Source: Candidatus Gastranaerophilales bacterium
GTDB lineage: Bacteria > Cyanobacteriota > Vampirovibrionia > Gastranaerophilales > Gastranaerophilaceae
Assembly: GCA_017467305.1 (NCBI GenBank)
Contig: JAFTSM010000068.1
Coordinates: 1-64,000 of the forward strand
Length of the DNA stretch: 64,000 bases
Direction: 5' to 3'
The position numbers and the translations under genes are program-made. Shown here in pieces: positions 43,840 to 53,306 of the stretch. Numbering within the stretch: the first letter of the stretch is position 1; each line of letters opens with the position of its first letter. The notes beneath the pieces were generated by a model. The model did not search any database, was not told the origin of the DNA, and was given only the letters and a program-made list of their open reading frames with translations.

Positions 43840-44301
43840 TTATTTTCTCATCTTTTCAATAATTGAAGTAGTTGATTTACCCTCTACAAAAGAAATGAAC
43901 TCTATTCTTCCGCCTGCTTCCATTATTGGCTTTGCTTCTGGTAGAGTTTCTACAGTGTAATCCGCTCCTTTTGTGTAAACATCTGGCTTTATTTGTAACA
44001 ACAAATTTATTGGTGAATCTTCATCAAAAAGAACAACATAATCAACACTTCTTAATCCACTTAATACCTCTGCTCTATCATTTTCGTTGTTGATTGGTCT
44101 GTTATCACCTTTTATACTTTTTACTGATTTATCAGAGTTTAATGCGACGATTAAAACATCTGCAAAACTTTTAGTTTTTTCTAAATACCTTACGTGTCCT
44201 ACGTGTAATATATCAAAGCAACCATTTGTCGTAACGATTGTTTTACCTTCTTCTCTTAATTTTTTTAATAAATTATCAAGTTCAGTTCTTTTTATTAACA
44301 T
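43840..44301 (-). CDS. rfaE2: RfaE2-type cytidylyltransferase-like nucleotidyltransferase
   Basis: The 153-residue protein matches the adenylyltransferase half of HldE, which makes ADP-glycero-manno-heptose for the LPS core. It has TNGCFDILHVGHVRYLE (HxGH motif), ALNSDKSVKSIKGDNRPI, DVYTKGADYTVETLPE and the C-terminal GKSTTSII. The kinase half is not adjacent. AAGGAG precedes the ATG, directly after the upstream terminator. Confidence 0.93.
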   Translation of the reverse strand: MLIKRTELDNLLKKLREEGKTIVTTNGCFDILHVGHVRYLEKTKSFADVLIVALNSDKSVKSIKGDNRPINNENDRAEVLSGLRSVDYVVLFDEDSPINLLLQIKPDVYTKGADYTVETLPEAKPIMEAGGRIEFISFVEGKSTTSIIEKMRK

Positions 44302-44318
44302 TTTTATTTTCTCCTTAA

Positions 44319-44342
44319 AAAACGGGGCGTTTGCCCCGTTTT
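44319..44342 (-). terminator. Terminator between the PpiC gene and rfaE2
   Basis: AAAACGGGGC at 44319-44328 pairs perfectly with GCCCCGTTTT at 44333-44342, loop GTTT. On the minus strand the T run is followed at once by the rfaE2 AAGGAG. Confidence 0.9.
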
Positions 44343-44353
44343 GTTAATTTAAA

Positions 44354-45490
44354 TTATTGTTGAGGAGCTTGCTCAGAAAAGTTTTGTTTTAGTTGTGGAT
44401 TTTCTTTTGCAGCTTCTTTTATTTTCTTTTGAATAACTTCTGGGTTGTAGTTTTCATCATAGTATTCAATTTTTGCTTCTTTTCTTAAAGCTTCAATTTT
44501 ATTTTTTAAGATATCAACTTTATCTTGGCTTTCTAAATAGCTAATGATATCTTTTTTACTTTGTTCAAAAGAAAGAATACCAGCTTCATTTCTATCTGTA
44601 ACCATAATAATGTGGTAACCATAAGGAGTTTGAACAACTTCGCTTATAGTATTTGGTGACATTTCAAATGCTTTATTTGCGAATGGTTCAACCATTTCTT
44701 CTTTAGCAAAGAAACCTAAATCACCGCCACGTATAGCACTTGCTGTATCTTGTGAGTGTTCTTTTGCAACTTTTGCAAATGTAGTTGGGGCATTTTTAAC
44801 CTTTTTAAGAATATCTTCTGCTTTCTTTAGGTTATCTGCCATTATTTCATTAGTTTTCTTTTCTAATTCTTCTGGAGTTATATCTTTTTTATCTGCTTTT
44901 AATTGCATTTGAATTTGCATTGGATTTGAAGCTATTAAAATATGAGATGCTCTAACTCTTTTGGGATATTTGAATTTATCTAAATTTGTATCATAATATT
45001 TTTTTGCTTCACTTTCGCCAACAGATACCATAGAGATAGATTCTACAAATTTTTTCAATTTTACTTCTTCTTCAATATCTTTTTTGAATTTATCGAATGT
45101 AATACCATTCATTTTTAAAATTTGCTCAAATTGTTCTTTTGAACCAAATCTATCAATAACTTCTTTTTCTGCTTTTGCCTTTTCTTCTTTAGTTACAATG
45201 ATTTTACTTTTTTCTATTTCTTCATTTAAAAGTGCTTTAACAATAAGTTCAGATACAACTTTTTCTCTCATCATTAATGCAAAAATATTATCTGTATCTT
45301 CTTTTAAATCAATTCCCATTTGTGCAAACATATTGTTTGATGTAACTGATTCATAAGCTTTATCAAATTCTTTTTTAGTGATAACTGTGTTGTTTATTTT
45401 AATTAAATCATTATCACTTTTCTTTAGTGAGCAGCCTGTAAAAACGAACATTGCAAGAAGTGCAAATACCGCTACTTTTAGTTTGTTCAT
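44354..45490 (-). CDS. PpiC/SurA-type peptidyl-prolyl isomerase lipoprotein
   Basis: A 378-residue exported folding factor. It has a lipoprotein signal with lipobox FTGC (Cys ~20), a SurA_N-like helical part, and a parvulin domain (RASHILIASNP ... FAKVAKEHSQDTASAIRGGDLGFF, here split; core GGDLGFFAKEEMVEPF). It would fold outer-membrane or secreted proteins. It ends at a strong terminator and follows mfd with a 27-base gap. Confidence 0.92.
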   Translation of the reverse strand: MNKLKVAVFALLAMFVFTGCSLKKSDNDLIKINNTVITKKEFDKAYESVTSNNMFAQMGIDLKEDTDNIFALMMREKVVSELIVKALLNEEIEKSKIIVTKEEKAKAEKEVIDRFGSKEQFEQILKMNGITFDKFKKDIEEEVKLKKFVESISMVSVGESEAKKYYDTNLDKFKYPKRVRASHILIASNPMQIQMQLKADKKDITPEELEKKTNEIMADNLKKAEDILKKVKNAPTTFAKVAKEHSQDTASAIRGGDLGFFAKEEMVEPFANKAFEMSPNTISEVVQTPYGYHIIMVTDRNEAGILSFEQSKKDIISYLESQDKVDILKNKIEALRKEAKIEYYDENYNPEVIQKKIKEAAKENPQLKQNFSEQAPQQ

Positions 45491-45517
45491 ATATTTCTCC
45501 TTGATTAACTAACCGTT

Positions 45518-48500
45518 CTAATTTGGATTGTAATCATATCCTATCTTTACTATATGATAAAATAAATTAGCCAACATGTTAAACAATTCTTCGAAATTAA
45601 AATAACTTCTGTTAAGCAACAAAATGCTATTGCCCTCTATGCAACCATTTGGGGCTACTGTGTATTTAATATATTTTGTAATATTTTTATCTGCTTTGGC
45701 TGTAATTATATTCCATTCACCTTTAGATAGGTTTGTATAAATTCTTATTGTCGAATCTGCTTCTCTTATCAATGTGATACCAGCTTTGGTTGCAAGTAGT
45801 CTTAAATGTACTAATTTTATTAGGTTTTCTACTGGTTCAGACATTTTCGAAAATCTATCTTTCCACTCTGATTTTATTATTTCTAATTCCGATTCTGATT
45901 TAACATCTGCTAGGCGTTTATATTCAATCATTTTTTGTTCTTTTGAACCAACCCATTCATCTGGAATAAATGCAGTTACATTTATATCAACAATGGCTGG
46001 TTTATTTTCAACTCGTTTTCCGTCTTGAATTTCAACAACAGCTTCTTCTAACAGTTGGCAATATGTGTCAAAACCAACGTTAATCATTTGGCCGTGTTGT
46101 TTGGTTCCAAGAACATTACCAACACCACGTATTTCAATATCTCTCATTGCAATTTGATAGCCACTACCAAGTGTTGTAAATTCTTTGATATATTTTAAAC
46201 GCTTAATGGCATCTGCAGTTAATGTTTTAGATTGTTTATATAAGCAATAACAAAAAGCTTGTCTATCTGTTCTGCCAACACGTCCTCTTATCTGATATAG
46301 TTGTGCTAAACCAAATTTATCAGCGTCGTGAATAATCATTGTGTTTGCGTTAGGGATATCTAAACCAGCTTCAATGATTGTTGTACAAAGTAGCACGTCA
46401 TATTCTTTATTTAAAAAGTCTGTCATTATGCGCTCTAGTGCGTTTTTATCCATTTGACCATGAGCGACTGCAAGGCGGATATTAGGTAATAATTTTTTTA
46501 ATTGTTCTGCAAATTCATAAATACTTTCAACTCTGTTATACAAATAGAAAACTTGACCTTCACGTTCTATTTCATAGTTGATAGCATTTTTAATTGTTTG
46601 TTCTTTGAACTCTGAAACAAAAGTTTTAACTGGAAGTCTATTTGTTGGTGGAGTATTGATAATACTCATATCTTTTATACCAGATAATGACATATAAAGA
46701 GTTCTTGGGATTGGTGTTGCTGACATTGTAAGAATATCAATATTTTTCTTTAATCGTTTAAGTTTTTCTTTGTGAGTTACACCAAACTTATGTTCTTCAT
46801 CAATTACAAGCAAGCCTAAATCTTTAAACTGGATATCATCTTGAAGTAGTCTATGAGTACCAACAACAACATCGACTTCGCCTAAAATTAGTTTTTTGAT
46901 AACTTCTTTTTGTTCTTTTGCACTTTTAAAGCGTGAAAGAAGTTCTACTTTAACTGGATATGGTTTAAAACGTTCTGAAATTGTTTGATAATGCTGCATT
47001 GCAAGAATTGTTGTAGGAACTACTATTGCAGCTTGTTTTGATGACATAATAGCTTTAAAAATAGCCCTTATTGCGACTTCTGTTTTACCAAAACCAACGT
47101 CGCCACAAATAAGTCTATCCATTGGTTTATCAGATTCCATATCTTCTTTTGTTTGCGCTATAGCTTTCATTTGGTCTGGAGTTTCTGTATAGCCAAAAGA
47201 ATCCTCCATTTCATATTGCCAAATAGTATCTGGGTCAAAGGCAAAGCCTTGTGATAGTTTGCGTAGTGCATAAAGATTAATTAAGTCATTAGCTACGTCT
47301 TCAACAGCTTTTTTTACTTTTGATTTTGTATTGTTCCAATCATTACCACCCATTTTAGATAATGGTGGTAAAACATTGCCAGAACCACGATATCGGCAAA
47401 GCATATTTATTTGTTCTGCTGGAATATGTAACTTATCACCACGTGCGTACTCTAAAGTCAAATAATCCTTTTCCTCGTTATCTATTATTTGTTTTGATAA
47501 ACCGTTAAAGATACCTATACCATGCACCATATGTACAATATAGTCACCCTCTTTAATATCATTTAAGGTTTCAATAAAATCTAAATTTTCCCTACGGTAG
47601 TTGTATCTAGTTGCTGTAATATCCTTAGAACGCTTATTGAAAAATTCTTTATCTGTAAGAATTACAAGTTTACAGTCTTCAATAATGCTACCAGATAAAA
47701 CAATGTTATCTGTGATTTCTACTGTATTTTTACCCCCATAGGGGATTTCATATTCTTTTAAAATTTCTTCAATTCTATTTTTGTAGTCTGTTGCAATAAT
47801 TACTTTATATTTTTGTTTTAGTTTTTCTAAAATAAATATTGCTAATTCATCTAAACCAGAAGCAAAATATGGAATTAATTCTGTTTGAAGTTCAACATTT
47901 ATGTCAAATTCTTCTGATAAAAAGTTATCAAAATAAATTTTTTGAAATGAACTTGTAGTTGTCAAAAATTCTTTTAAAGAAAAATGATTTTTCTTTTCTA
48001 AAGGAAGTGATAATTTTGTTTTAATATTTTCTTCATATTGTTTTTGAAGGTTATCATCCGTTTGTTCATATCGAGATTTAAATTGTGTATAGTCGTCAAA
48101 AACAAATACAAAATCTTTTGAAAGTAAATGAGGCAATATTGTTAAATCGTTATTAAAAATTGTTTCATAGTGTTCAATGCCCTCAAAATAGTTTTCTTCT
48201 TTAATTTGTTCTAAGAGTTCAAGTTGATTTTCTTCTTGCTTATCAATTAATTTTTCAATTTTTTTATAAGATTTCTCGTTAAGAATAAACTTATAAATAG
48301 GTTGAATTATTGCTTCTTTTTGTTTTGTAATACTTCTTTGGTTAGAAGAGTCAAAAATTCTAATATCAGTAACTGTATCACCCCAAAGTTCAATTCTGTA
48401 CGGGTTATCATTTAATGGGTAAATATCAATAATATCCCCACGAACACTAAATTCGCCGATATCTGCTACAAGTGTTTTTCTTTTGTAGCCTAGCTTTATA

Positions 48501-48955
48501 AGTTGCAAAGACAATTTTTCAACATCAATATCTTCATCCACTTTTATTTTGATATTATTTTGTTCAAAAAAGTCATTATCCGGAAATTTTTCAAATAAAG
48601 CTTTTTGTGGAATAATTATAATTTCTGCATTTCCTTGATTATTTAAAATTTCAATTTGCTTTGCATATTTGTATAAGTTTTTAGAATTAGTATCATAAAT
48701 TGAACCATCTTGATAGGGGAAAATAACAGCTTCTTTTTGAAAAAGATTTTTTAAGTCATTTTGGAATTTTAAAGCACTTTGTTCTGTTTCTACTACAAAA
48801 ACAAGTTTTTTATTATTTTTTAAAAGCAATTGTGCAAGAACTATAAGTTTAGAACAGTTTGTAATTCCACTAATAGCAAAGGATACACGTTTTTTTAAAA
48901 GTGCAGATATTTTCTCTGAATATTCATATTTCAAGTTCTTGATAAAGTCTTGCAT
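45518..48955 (-). CDS. mfd: Transcription-repair coupling factor
   Basis: Mfd removes RNA polymerase stalled at DNA lesions and recruits UvrA. The 1145-residue protein has the N-terminal UvrB-like domains (GDIIDIYPLND), the RNA-polymerase-interacting domain (DYIVHMVHGIGIF), helicase motifs (ICGDVGFGKTEVAIRA, VIDEEHKFG, MSATPIPRTL, QIRGRVGRTDRQAFCY) and the C-terminal D7 domain. No ribosome binding site lies before the ATG; instead a TTGATA-17-TAAAAT promoter ends six bases upstream. Confidence 0.97.
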   Translation of the reverse strand: MQDFIKNLKYEYSEKISALLKKRVSFAISGITNCSKLIVLAQLLLKNNKKLVFVVETEQSALKFQNDLKNLFQKEAVIFPYQDGSIYDTNSKNLYKYAKQIEILNNQGNAEIIIIPQKALFEKFPDNDFFEQNNIKIKVDEDIDVEKLSLQLIKLGYKRKTLVADIGEFSVRGDIIDIYPLNDNPYRIELWGDTVTDIRIFDSSNQRSITKQKEAIIQPIYKFILNEKSYKKIEKLIDKQEENQLELLEQIKEENYFEGIEHYETIFNNDLTILPHLLSKDFVFVFDDYTQFKSRYEQTDDNLQKQYEENIKTKLSLPLEKKNHFSLKEFLTTTSSFQKIYFDNFLSEEFDINVELQTELIPYFASGLDELAIFILEKLKQKYKVIIATDYKNRIEEILKEYEIPYGGKNTVEITDNIVLSGSIIEDCKLVILTDKEFFNKRSKDITATRYNYRRENLDFIETLNDIKEGDYIVHMVHGIGIFNGLSKQIIDNEEKDYLTLEYARGDKLHIPAEQINMLCRYRGSGNVLPPLSKMGGNDWNNTKSKVKKAVEDVANDLINLYALRKLSQGFAFDPDTIWQYEMEDSFGYTETPDQMKAIAQTKEDMESDKPMDRLICGDVGFGKTEVAIRAIFKAIMSSKQAAIVVPTTILAMQHYQTISERFKPYPVKVELLSRFKSAKEQKEVIKKLILGEVDVVVGTHRLLQDDIQFKDLGLLVIDEEHKFGVTHKEKLKRLKKNIDILTMSATPIPRTLYMSLSGIKDMSIINTPPTNRLPVKTFVSEFKEQTIKNAINYEIEREGQVFYLYNRVESIYEFAEQLKKLLPNIRLAVAHGQMDKNALERIMTDFLNKEYDVLLCTTIIEAGLDIPNANTMIIHDADKFGLAQLYQIRGRVGRTDRQAFCYCLYKQSKTLTADAIKRLKYIKEFTTLGSGYQIAMRDIEIRGVGNVLGTKQHGQMINVGFDTYCQLLEEAVVEIQDGKRVENKPAIVDINVTAFIPDEWVGSKEQKMIEYKRLADVKSESELEIIKSEWKDRFSKMSEPVENLIKLVHLRLLATKAGITLIREADSTIRIYTNLSKGEWNIITAKADKNITKYIKYTVAPNGCIEGNSILLLNRSYFNFEELFNMLANLFYHIVKIGYDYNPN

Positions 48956-48961
48956 AGCTTA

Positions 48962-48990
48962 ATTTTAAAACTATTGAATTAAATTATCAA
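48962..48990 (-). promoter_or_regulatory. mfd promoter, leaderless geometry
   Basis: On the minus strand TTGATA (48990-48985) and TAAAAT (48967-48962) are 17 bases apart, and the -10 box ends six bases before the mfd ATG. This is the same arrangement as at the nitrilase gene. Confidence 0.65.
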
Positions 48991-49062
48991 TTGTTTGAAT
49001 GATTGAAGAATGGTACTAAAAAGTGCTTTAATATTAATAGATATATGAATAAGGAATATAGT

Positions 49063-49476
49063 ATGAAAAAGAACTTTTTAATATTATCAATAGTAATGGT
49101 TTTATTTGGTGGAGTTGCTTTTGCTGAAGGTATGGTTTTTGACCCAACGGAATACCAAGCAACAGTTGAAAAAACTAGAACCCTTCCATCTAACTCTAAT
49201 ATACAGTCTAGCACAAAAGCATCACAGTCTTATGCTCAAAATGTTGTATCAGAACAATCTAGTAGCTTTAACAATGCATTGTTTGAACTTGATACTGCTC
49301 AAGTAAATATTAGAAATGAGCTTTTAGAATATAAAGCAAAATATCAAGAAATTGATACACAATACAAACTTATAAAAGAACAAAGAAGAGTTCTTGATAA
49401 GCAAATTAAAACGATTGAAAAAAGAATTAAAGAAATTGAACGTTCAAAAAATCAAATAAGAAAAACAATGATATAA
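49063..49476 (+). CDS. Secreted coiled-coil protein, 137 aa
   Basis: An AAGGA seven bases before the ATG at 49063 makes this start better than one at 49003. It has a clear signal peptide (MKKNFLILSIVMVLFGGVAFA), a Ser/Asn-rich linker, and a C-terminal helix of ~75 residues rich in Lys/Glu/Gln with heptad spacing (ALFELDTAQVNIRNELLEY ... EKRIKEIERS), likely a periplasmic coiled coil. I do not recognise a family. It ends at a strong terminator before comEC. Confidence 0.75.
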   Translation: MKKNFLILSIVMVLFGGVAFAEGMVFDPTEYQATVEKTRTLPSNSNIQSSTKASQSYAQNVVSEQSSSFNNALFELDTAQVNIRNELLEYKAKYQEIDTQYKLIKEQRRVLDKQIKTIEKRIKEIERSKNQIRKTMI

Positions 49477-49480
49477 TAAA

Positions 49481-49515
49481 TTAAGACTCTTACAATTAGT
49501 AAGAGTCTTAATTTT
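49481..49515 (+). terminator. Intrinsic terminator upstream of comEC
   Basis: TTAAGACTCTTAC at 49481-49493 pairs perfectly over 13 bases with GTAAGAGTCTTAA at 49499-49511, then TTTTAA. The comEC ribosome binding site (AAGGGAG) follows immediately. Confidence 0.9.
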
Positions 49516-49529
49516 AAGGGAGACATTGT

Positions 49530-51902
49530 GTGAATAAACAAGCAAAAGTTATATTATTTTCTAGCTTGTATATTATAGGAATAATTGCGTTTTTTAGTAA
49601 TTATGTTGCTTTATTTTCCTTTGTTGTTGTAGCAACGTTATTATATTTTCTTATACACAAAAAATTATTTTCACTAAAATTGTTTTTTGTTTTCATCTCT
49701 ATATTTTTTATTGGTATTTTAAATTCTAATCTTAATTTAAAATATGATGATGATTTAGTTTCTTTTGCAGACGAATATGCAACAGTCACTGCTAAAGTGC
49801 TTACAATTCCAACAAATAGCCATAAAGATAAAACTAAATTTTATGCAAAAGTTTCAGCTGTAGAAACAAATACTGTAGAAAAAACCGAGATAGAAGCCAA
49901 AACACTTGTAACAATAAATGATAGTGATGAGAATTTTAAAAAAATTAAAATAGGTGATACTTTAAGAATAAATGGAAAAGTAAAGCTTCCACAAAATGCA
50001 CAAAATCCTTCTCAATTTGATTATGCAAAGTATCTACAAAATAAAAAGACTTTTTCCTTAATATATTCACAAAATGATTGGGAAATAATAAGTAAAGATA
50101 CTGACATTTTTGATAGCTTTTTACGTAAATTAAATGATACGAGAAACAATATTATTGAAATTCACGCTAAAAATATAAAATCACCAATGTTAGAAATATT
50201 AGGAGGAATTATCTTTGGTGATGATGCTGTAAACCCAGATGAGTCCACGAAGGAAACATTTATAAATTCCGGAATATTCCATATATTAGCCGCTTCTGGT
50301 ATGAATGTTACTTTGATTTTTGGTATCTGGTTCTTTTTTGCTCGCTCATTAAAGTTGAACTATCGTTTTTCAATAATAACAGGTATTTTATTAATATTAT
50401 TTTATACTTGTATGACTGGTTTTGGTCCTCCAATTATACGTGCAACATTAATGTTAACCTTAGTTTTAGTTGGTAAACTTATTGATAGGGAAGCTTCTAC
50501 AATATCGTTGTTGTTTTTAGTTGCGTTTTTAATGTTGTTAATAAATCCTTTAATGTTGTTTGATATCGGTTTTCAACTCTCATTTATAGTAACTTTTTCT
50601 TTGATTTTAACTGCACCATTGTTGGTTTTTGAATTTAAATTCAAGCCAATCAATTATGTGTTAGGCGCTTGTTGTATACCATTAGTTGCACAATTATTTG
50701 CTGCACCATTACAAATGTTTTATTTTAATACTTTTACTGTTTATTCAGTTCTTGCAAATATTGCAATTATTCCAGTTTTGAGTATAGTTTCTTTTGTTGG
50801 TTTTATAAGTTCAATTATTGCTTTAATTAAGCCTATTTCTCATCAAGTTTGTTATTTTGCAGATATTATTTTAAATCCATTATTAGTTTATATAGTAAAA
50901 GTTGCAGACTTCTTCTCTTGTTTACCACACTCAATAACATATGTTCAAAAACCAATGTTAGTACAAGTTATTTTGTATTTTGCAATTGTCATTTCTATAA
51001 TTTGTATTTTAAGAGAAAAAGTAAATTCTAAAAAATTAAAATTATCTGTTGTAATATCATTTGTGTTATTAGTTTTGACATTTATTCCTATAAAAAATAA
51101 AACGCCAGAGGTACTATTCTTTTCTGTAGGAAATGCTGATTCTATACTTTTAAAATCTCCAGCAAATGATTATTTTATGATTGATACAGGCAAAGTTGGT
51201 TATTTAAATTCTGCAACTCAAGCGGAATATATTATGCTTAAATACTTTAAAGATAAAGGTATTAAAAAATTAAAATCTCTAATTGTCACCCACTTTGATT
51301 CTGACCACTCTGGTGGAACTATAGATATTTTGAAAAATTTAAATGTTGAAAAACTCTACATCACAGATATTTATGAAGATACTCAACTTTCGGAAAAAAT
51401 TATAAAATATGTTAAAGAAAATAATGTACCAATAATTAAACCAGAAAATATTATAGAAATATATAACAAAGATAATTTTATAGTTACTATTATTCAACCA
51501 ATTGGTAACCAAATTAAATCAGAAAATCAAAAGTCACTAGTTGTTCATTGCAAATATAAAAATCAAAATCTTTTATTTATGGGTGATGGTGACATTGAAA
51601 CATATAAGACTATTCCAAAAGAATATAGAACAAATGTAATTGTAATGAAATCAGGTCATCACGGCGCTAAAGATACTGTTAATGAAGAAATGGCTAAAAA
51701 CACTGAACTATTTATTATTTCAACAGGTAAAAATGTTTATAATCATCCGAATAAACAAACACTTGAAACAATAAATATCGCAAACAAAAAATATTTAAGA
51801 ACAGATTACAGTAATGCTATAAAAATAGAATTTTATGATAGTATTTGTATTGTATATTCATTCTCATCTAAGTTAAATAAATTTATAGAAATGGATATTT
51901 AA
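49530..51902 (+). CDS. comEC: ComEC/Rec2-family DNA uptake channel
   Basis: ComEC moves single-stranded DNA across the inner membrane in natural transformation. The 790-residue protein has two N-terminal helices, a DUF4131-type OB-fold domain (~30-170), the Competence core (GIIFGDDA ... GIFHILAASGMNVTLIFG, many helices) and a C-terminal metallo-β-lactamase domain with THFDSDHSGGT and KSGHHGAKD. The start codon is GTG with AAGGGAGA upstream. No other competence gene is in the window. Confidence 0.94.
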   Translation: MNKQAKVILFSSLYIIGIIAFFSNYVALFSFVVVATLLYFLIHKKLFSLKLFFVFISIFFIGILNSNLNLKYDDDLVSFADEYATVTAKVLTIPTNSHKDKTKFYAKVSAVETNTVEKTEIEAKTLVTINDSDENFKKIKIGDTLRINGKVKLPQNAQNPSQFDYAKYLQNKKTFSLIYSQNDWEIISKDTDIFDSFLRKLNDTRNNIIEIHAKNIKSPMLEILGGIIFGDDAVNPDESTKETFINSGIFHILAASGMNVTLIFGIWFFFARSLKLNYRFSIITGILLILFYTCMTGFGPPIIRATLMLTLVLVGKLIDREASTISLLFLVAFLMLLINPLMLFDIGFQLSFIVTFSLILTAPLLVFEFKFKPINYVLGACCIPLVAQLFAAPLQMFYFNTFTVYSVLANIAIIPVLSIVSFVGFISSIIALIKPISHQVCYFADIILNPLLVYIVKVADFFSCLPHSITYVQKPMLVQVILYFAIVISIICILREKVNSKKLKLSVVISFVLLVLTFIPIKNKTPEVLFFSVGNADSILLKSPANDYFMIDTGKVGYLNSATQAEYIMLKYFKDKGIKKLKSLIVTHFDSDHSGGTIDILKNLNVEKLYITDIYEDTQLSEKIIKYVKENNVPIIKPENIIEIYNKDNFIVTIIQPIGNQIKSENQKSLVVHCKYKNQNLLFMGDGDIETYKTIPKEYRTNVIVMKSGHHGAKDTVNEEMAKNTELFIISTGKNVYNHPNKQTLETINIANKKYLRTDYSNAIKIEFYDSICIVYSFSSKLNKFIEMDI

Positions 51903-51903
51903 A

Positions 51904-52859
51904 ATGGCAAAGAAAAGTAAGTATAGGTACAAACGTAATTTGATTGAAGAAATAGCTTCTAAGGTAAAATTGCTTCGTCACAATATAAAGTACTCAATAG
52001 AAATGTTAAAAACCTCGGGGGGGGGACGCTGCTAGATGTTCTTTTATTTAATTTTAAGAAAGAAAAAGAATTTGAAGTAAATCTCTCAATTACAGCGATT
52101 ATAAGGAATGAAGCTACATATATTAAAGAATGGTTAGAATTTCATAAGTTAGTTGGTGTTGAACGTTTCTATATTTATGACAATGAAAGTACAGATAATA
52201 TAAAAGAAGTTCTTCAACCATATATTGAAAAAGGTGAGGTTATCTATAAATATTTCCCTGGAGAAAAAATGCAATTTGCTGCCTATAACGATTCTATTAG
52301 TGTTAATAGATATAATACAAAATATATGGCAATTGTAGATTTAGATGAATTTATAGTTCCAGTTGAACATAATTCTATTTTGGATTTTATTAACGACTTA
52401 CAATCAAAAAGCAGAAGAAAAATAGCGGCTATTGGTATGAGCTGGTTGATACATGGATTTAATGGTCATAAAGAAAAACAAGAAGGATTATTGACCGAAT
52501 TATATCCAAAGTGTGAATATAGTTCAGTTTCTAGTGAAACTGTAAAATCTATAGTTAATCCAAGAAGTATTCTAAAAGTTTATAATCCACATTATGCGCT
52601 GCACGTAATTGGTTCAAAAATAGTGAATTCTGAAGGTAAACCAATGCACGGACCATATACAAAACCTTCGCATAATAAAATAAGGGTAAATCATTATTAT
52701 ACAAAATCTTATGAAGAACATGTTTCGAGAATTAATAAGGGAAAAGCAGACGGAAATACTGGCGCTAAAGTATTGGAATATTCTCCAGATTTGTATTCTG
52801 TAGATATAGATGAACCAATTAAAAAATATATTCCAATGTTAAAAGAAAAAATGAAATAG
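51904..52859 (+). pseudogene. Glycosyltransferase family 92 gene, frame broken at a G9 tract (phase-variable candidate)
   Basis: An ORF opens at 51904 one base after comEC (MAKKSKYRYKRNL) and runs into nine G (52017-52025), after which it hits TAG at 52033. In the frame one base over, the sequence continues without a stop to 52859 and encodes a GT92-type (DUF23-like) transferase: ITAIIRNEATYIKEWLEFH, GVERFYIYDNESTDN, the metal DxD in IVDLDEFIVP, and HKEKQEGL. Ten (or seven) G would restore one ORF of about 319 codons. The gene is therefore OFF as written, by slipped-strand variation or by a homopolymer sequencing error. A truncated product could start at 52269 but would lack the nucleotide-sugar region. 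Confidence 0.82.
52017..52025 (+). repeat. Nine-G homopolymer, slippage site
   Basis: Nine consecutive G in ~30% GC DNA, placed inside the coding sequence near its 5' end, exactly where the reading frame shifts. It is the classical form of a contingency locus. Confidence 0.9.
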
Positions 52860-52881
52860 GTTTAAATATACACCTATTTTT
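52854..52881. terminator. Terminator between GT92 gene and the convergent orphan
   Basis: AAATAGGT at 52854-52861 pairs with ACCTATTT at 52872-52879, followed by T-rich sequence. It includes the GT92 stop codon. Confidence 0.7.
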
Positions 52882-53248
52882 ATTTATTATGTTTTATAGA
52901 TTGTAAGATTTCTACTGCATCTCTTTTTATGTTTGAGCTTAGTTTAATAAACTTATCAGCAGAAGTAAGAAGGAATGATGAAAGTTCTTTGCCTACAAGA
53001 TTATTTGTTGATTTAAGACTTTCTTCTCCTGTAACAACAACACATAATTGTTGTTTATCTTCTAATTTGTTTGCAATAGATGTTGGGATACTAGGGTGAT
53101 TTGTTAAGTTATAAACCATTGCTGGATTATTTGAAGTTTTCTTTTCATCAGCAACAAAGATACGCAGTTTTGACATATTCTTTTTGTCGCCTACTACTGC
53201 GTAAATTTTCCCAAAGCTAGTATTGTTTGATATATTTCCAATTTTCAT
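52880..53248 (-). CDS. Hypothetical protein with N-terminal SFG tag, 122 aa
   Basis: I do not recognise a family. GGAG lies five bases before the ATG. It starts MKIGNISNNTSFGKIYAV, one of several orphans here with MKI/MRI, Asn-rich sequence and an F-G pair within the first 15 residues. The rest is mixed α/β (LRIFVADEKKT, QQLCVVVTGEESL) and soluble, without a signal peptide. Confidence 0.68.
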   Translation of the reverse strand: MKIGNISNNTSFGKIYAVVGDKKNMSKLRIFVADEKKTSNNPAMVYNLTNHPSIPTSIANKLEDKQQLCVVVTGEESLKSTNNLVGKELSSFLLTSADKFIKLSSNIKRDAVEILQSIKHNK

Positions 53249-53306
53249 AGAAACTCCATTCCTTTGTAAGTATGAAAACTTGAAATAATTTTTTTTGCTA
53301 CTTTAA

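Noticed and set aside
49530..51902. Competence operon around comEC
   Set aside because: No comEA, comF, pilin or dprA gene is adjacent; the neighbours are a coiled-coil orphan and a glycosyltransferase.
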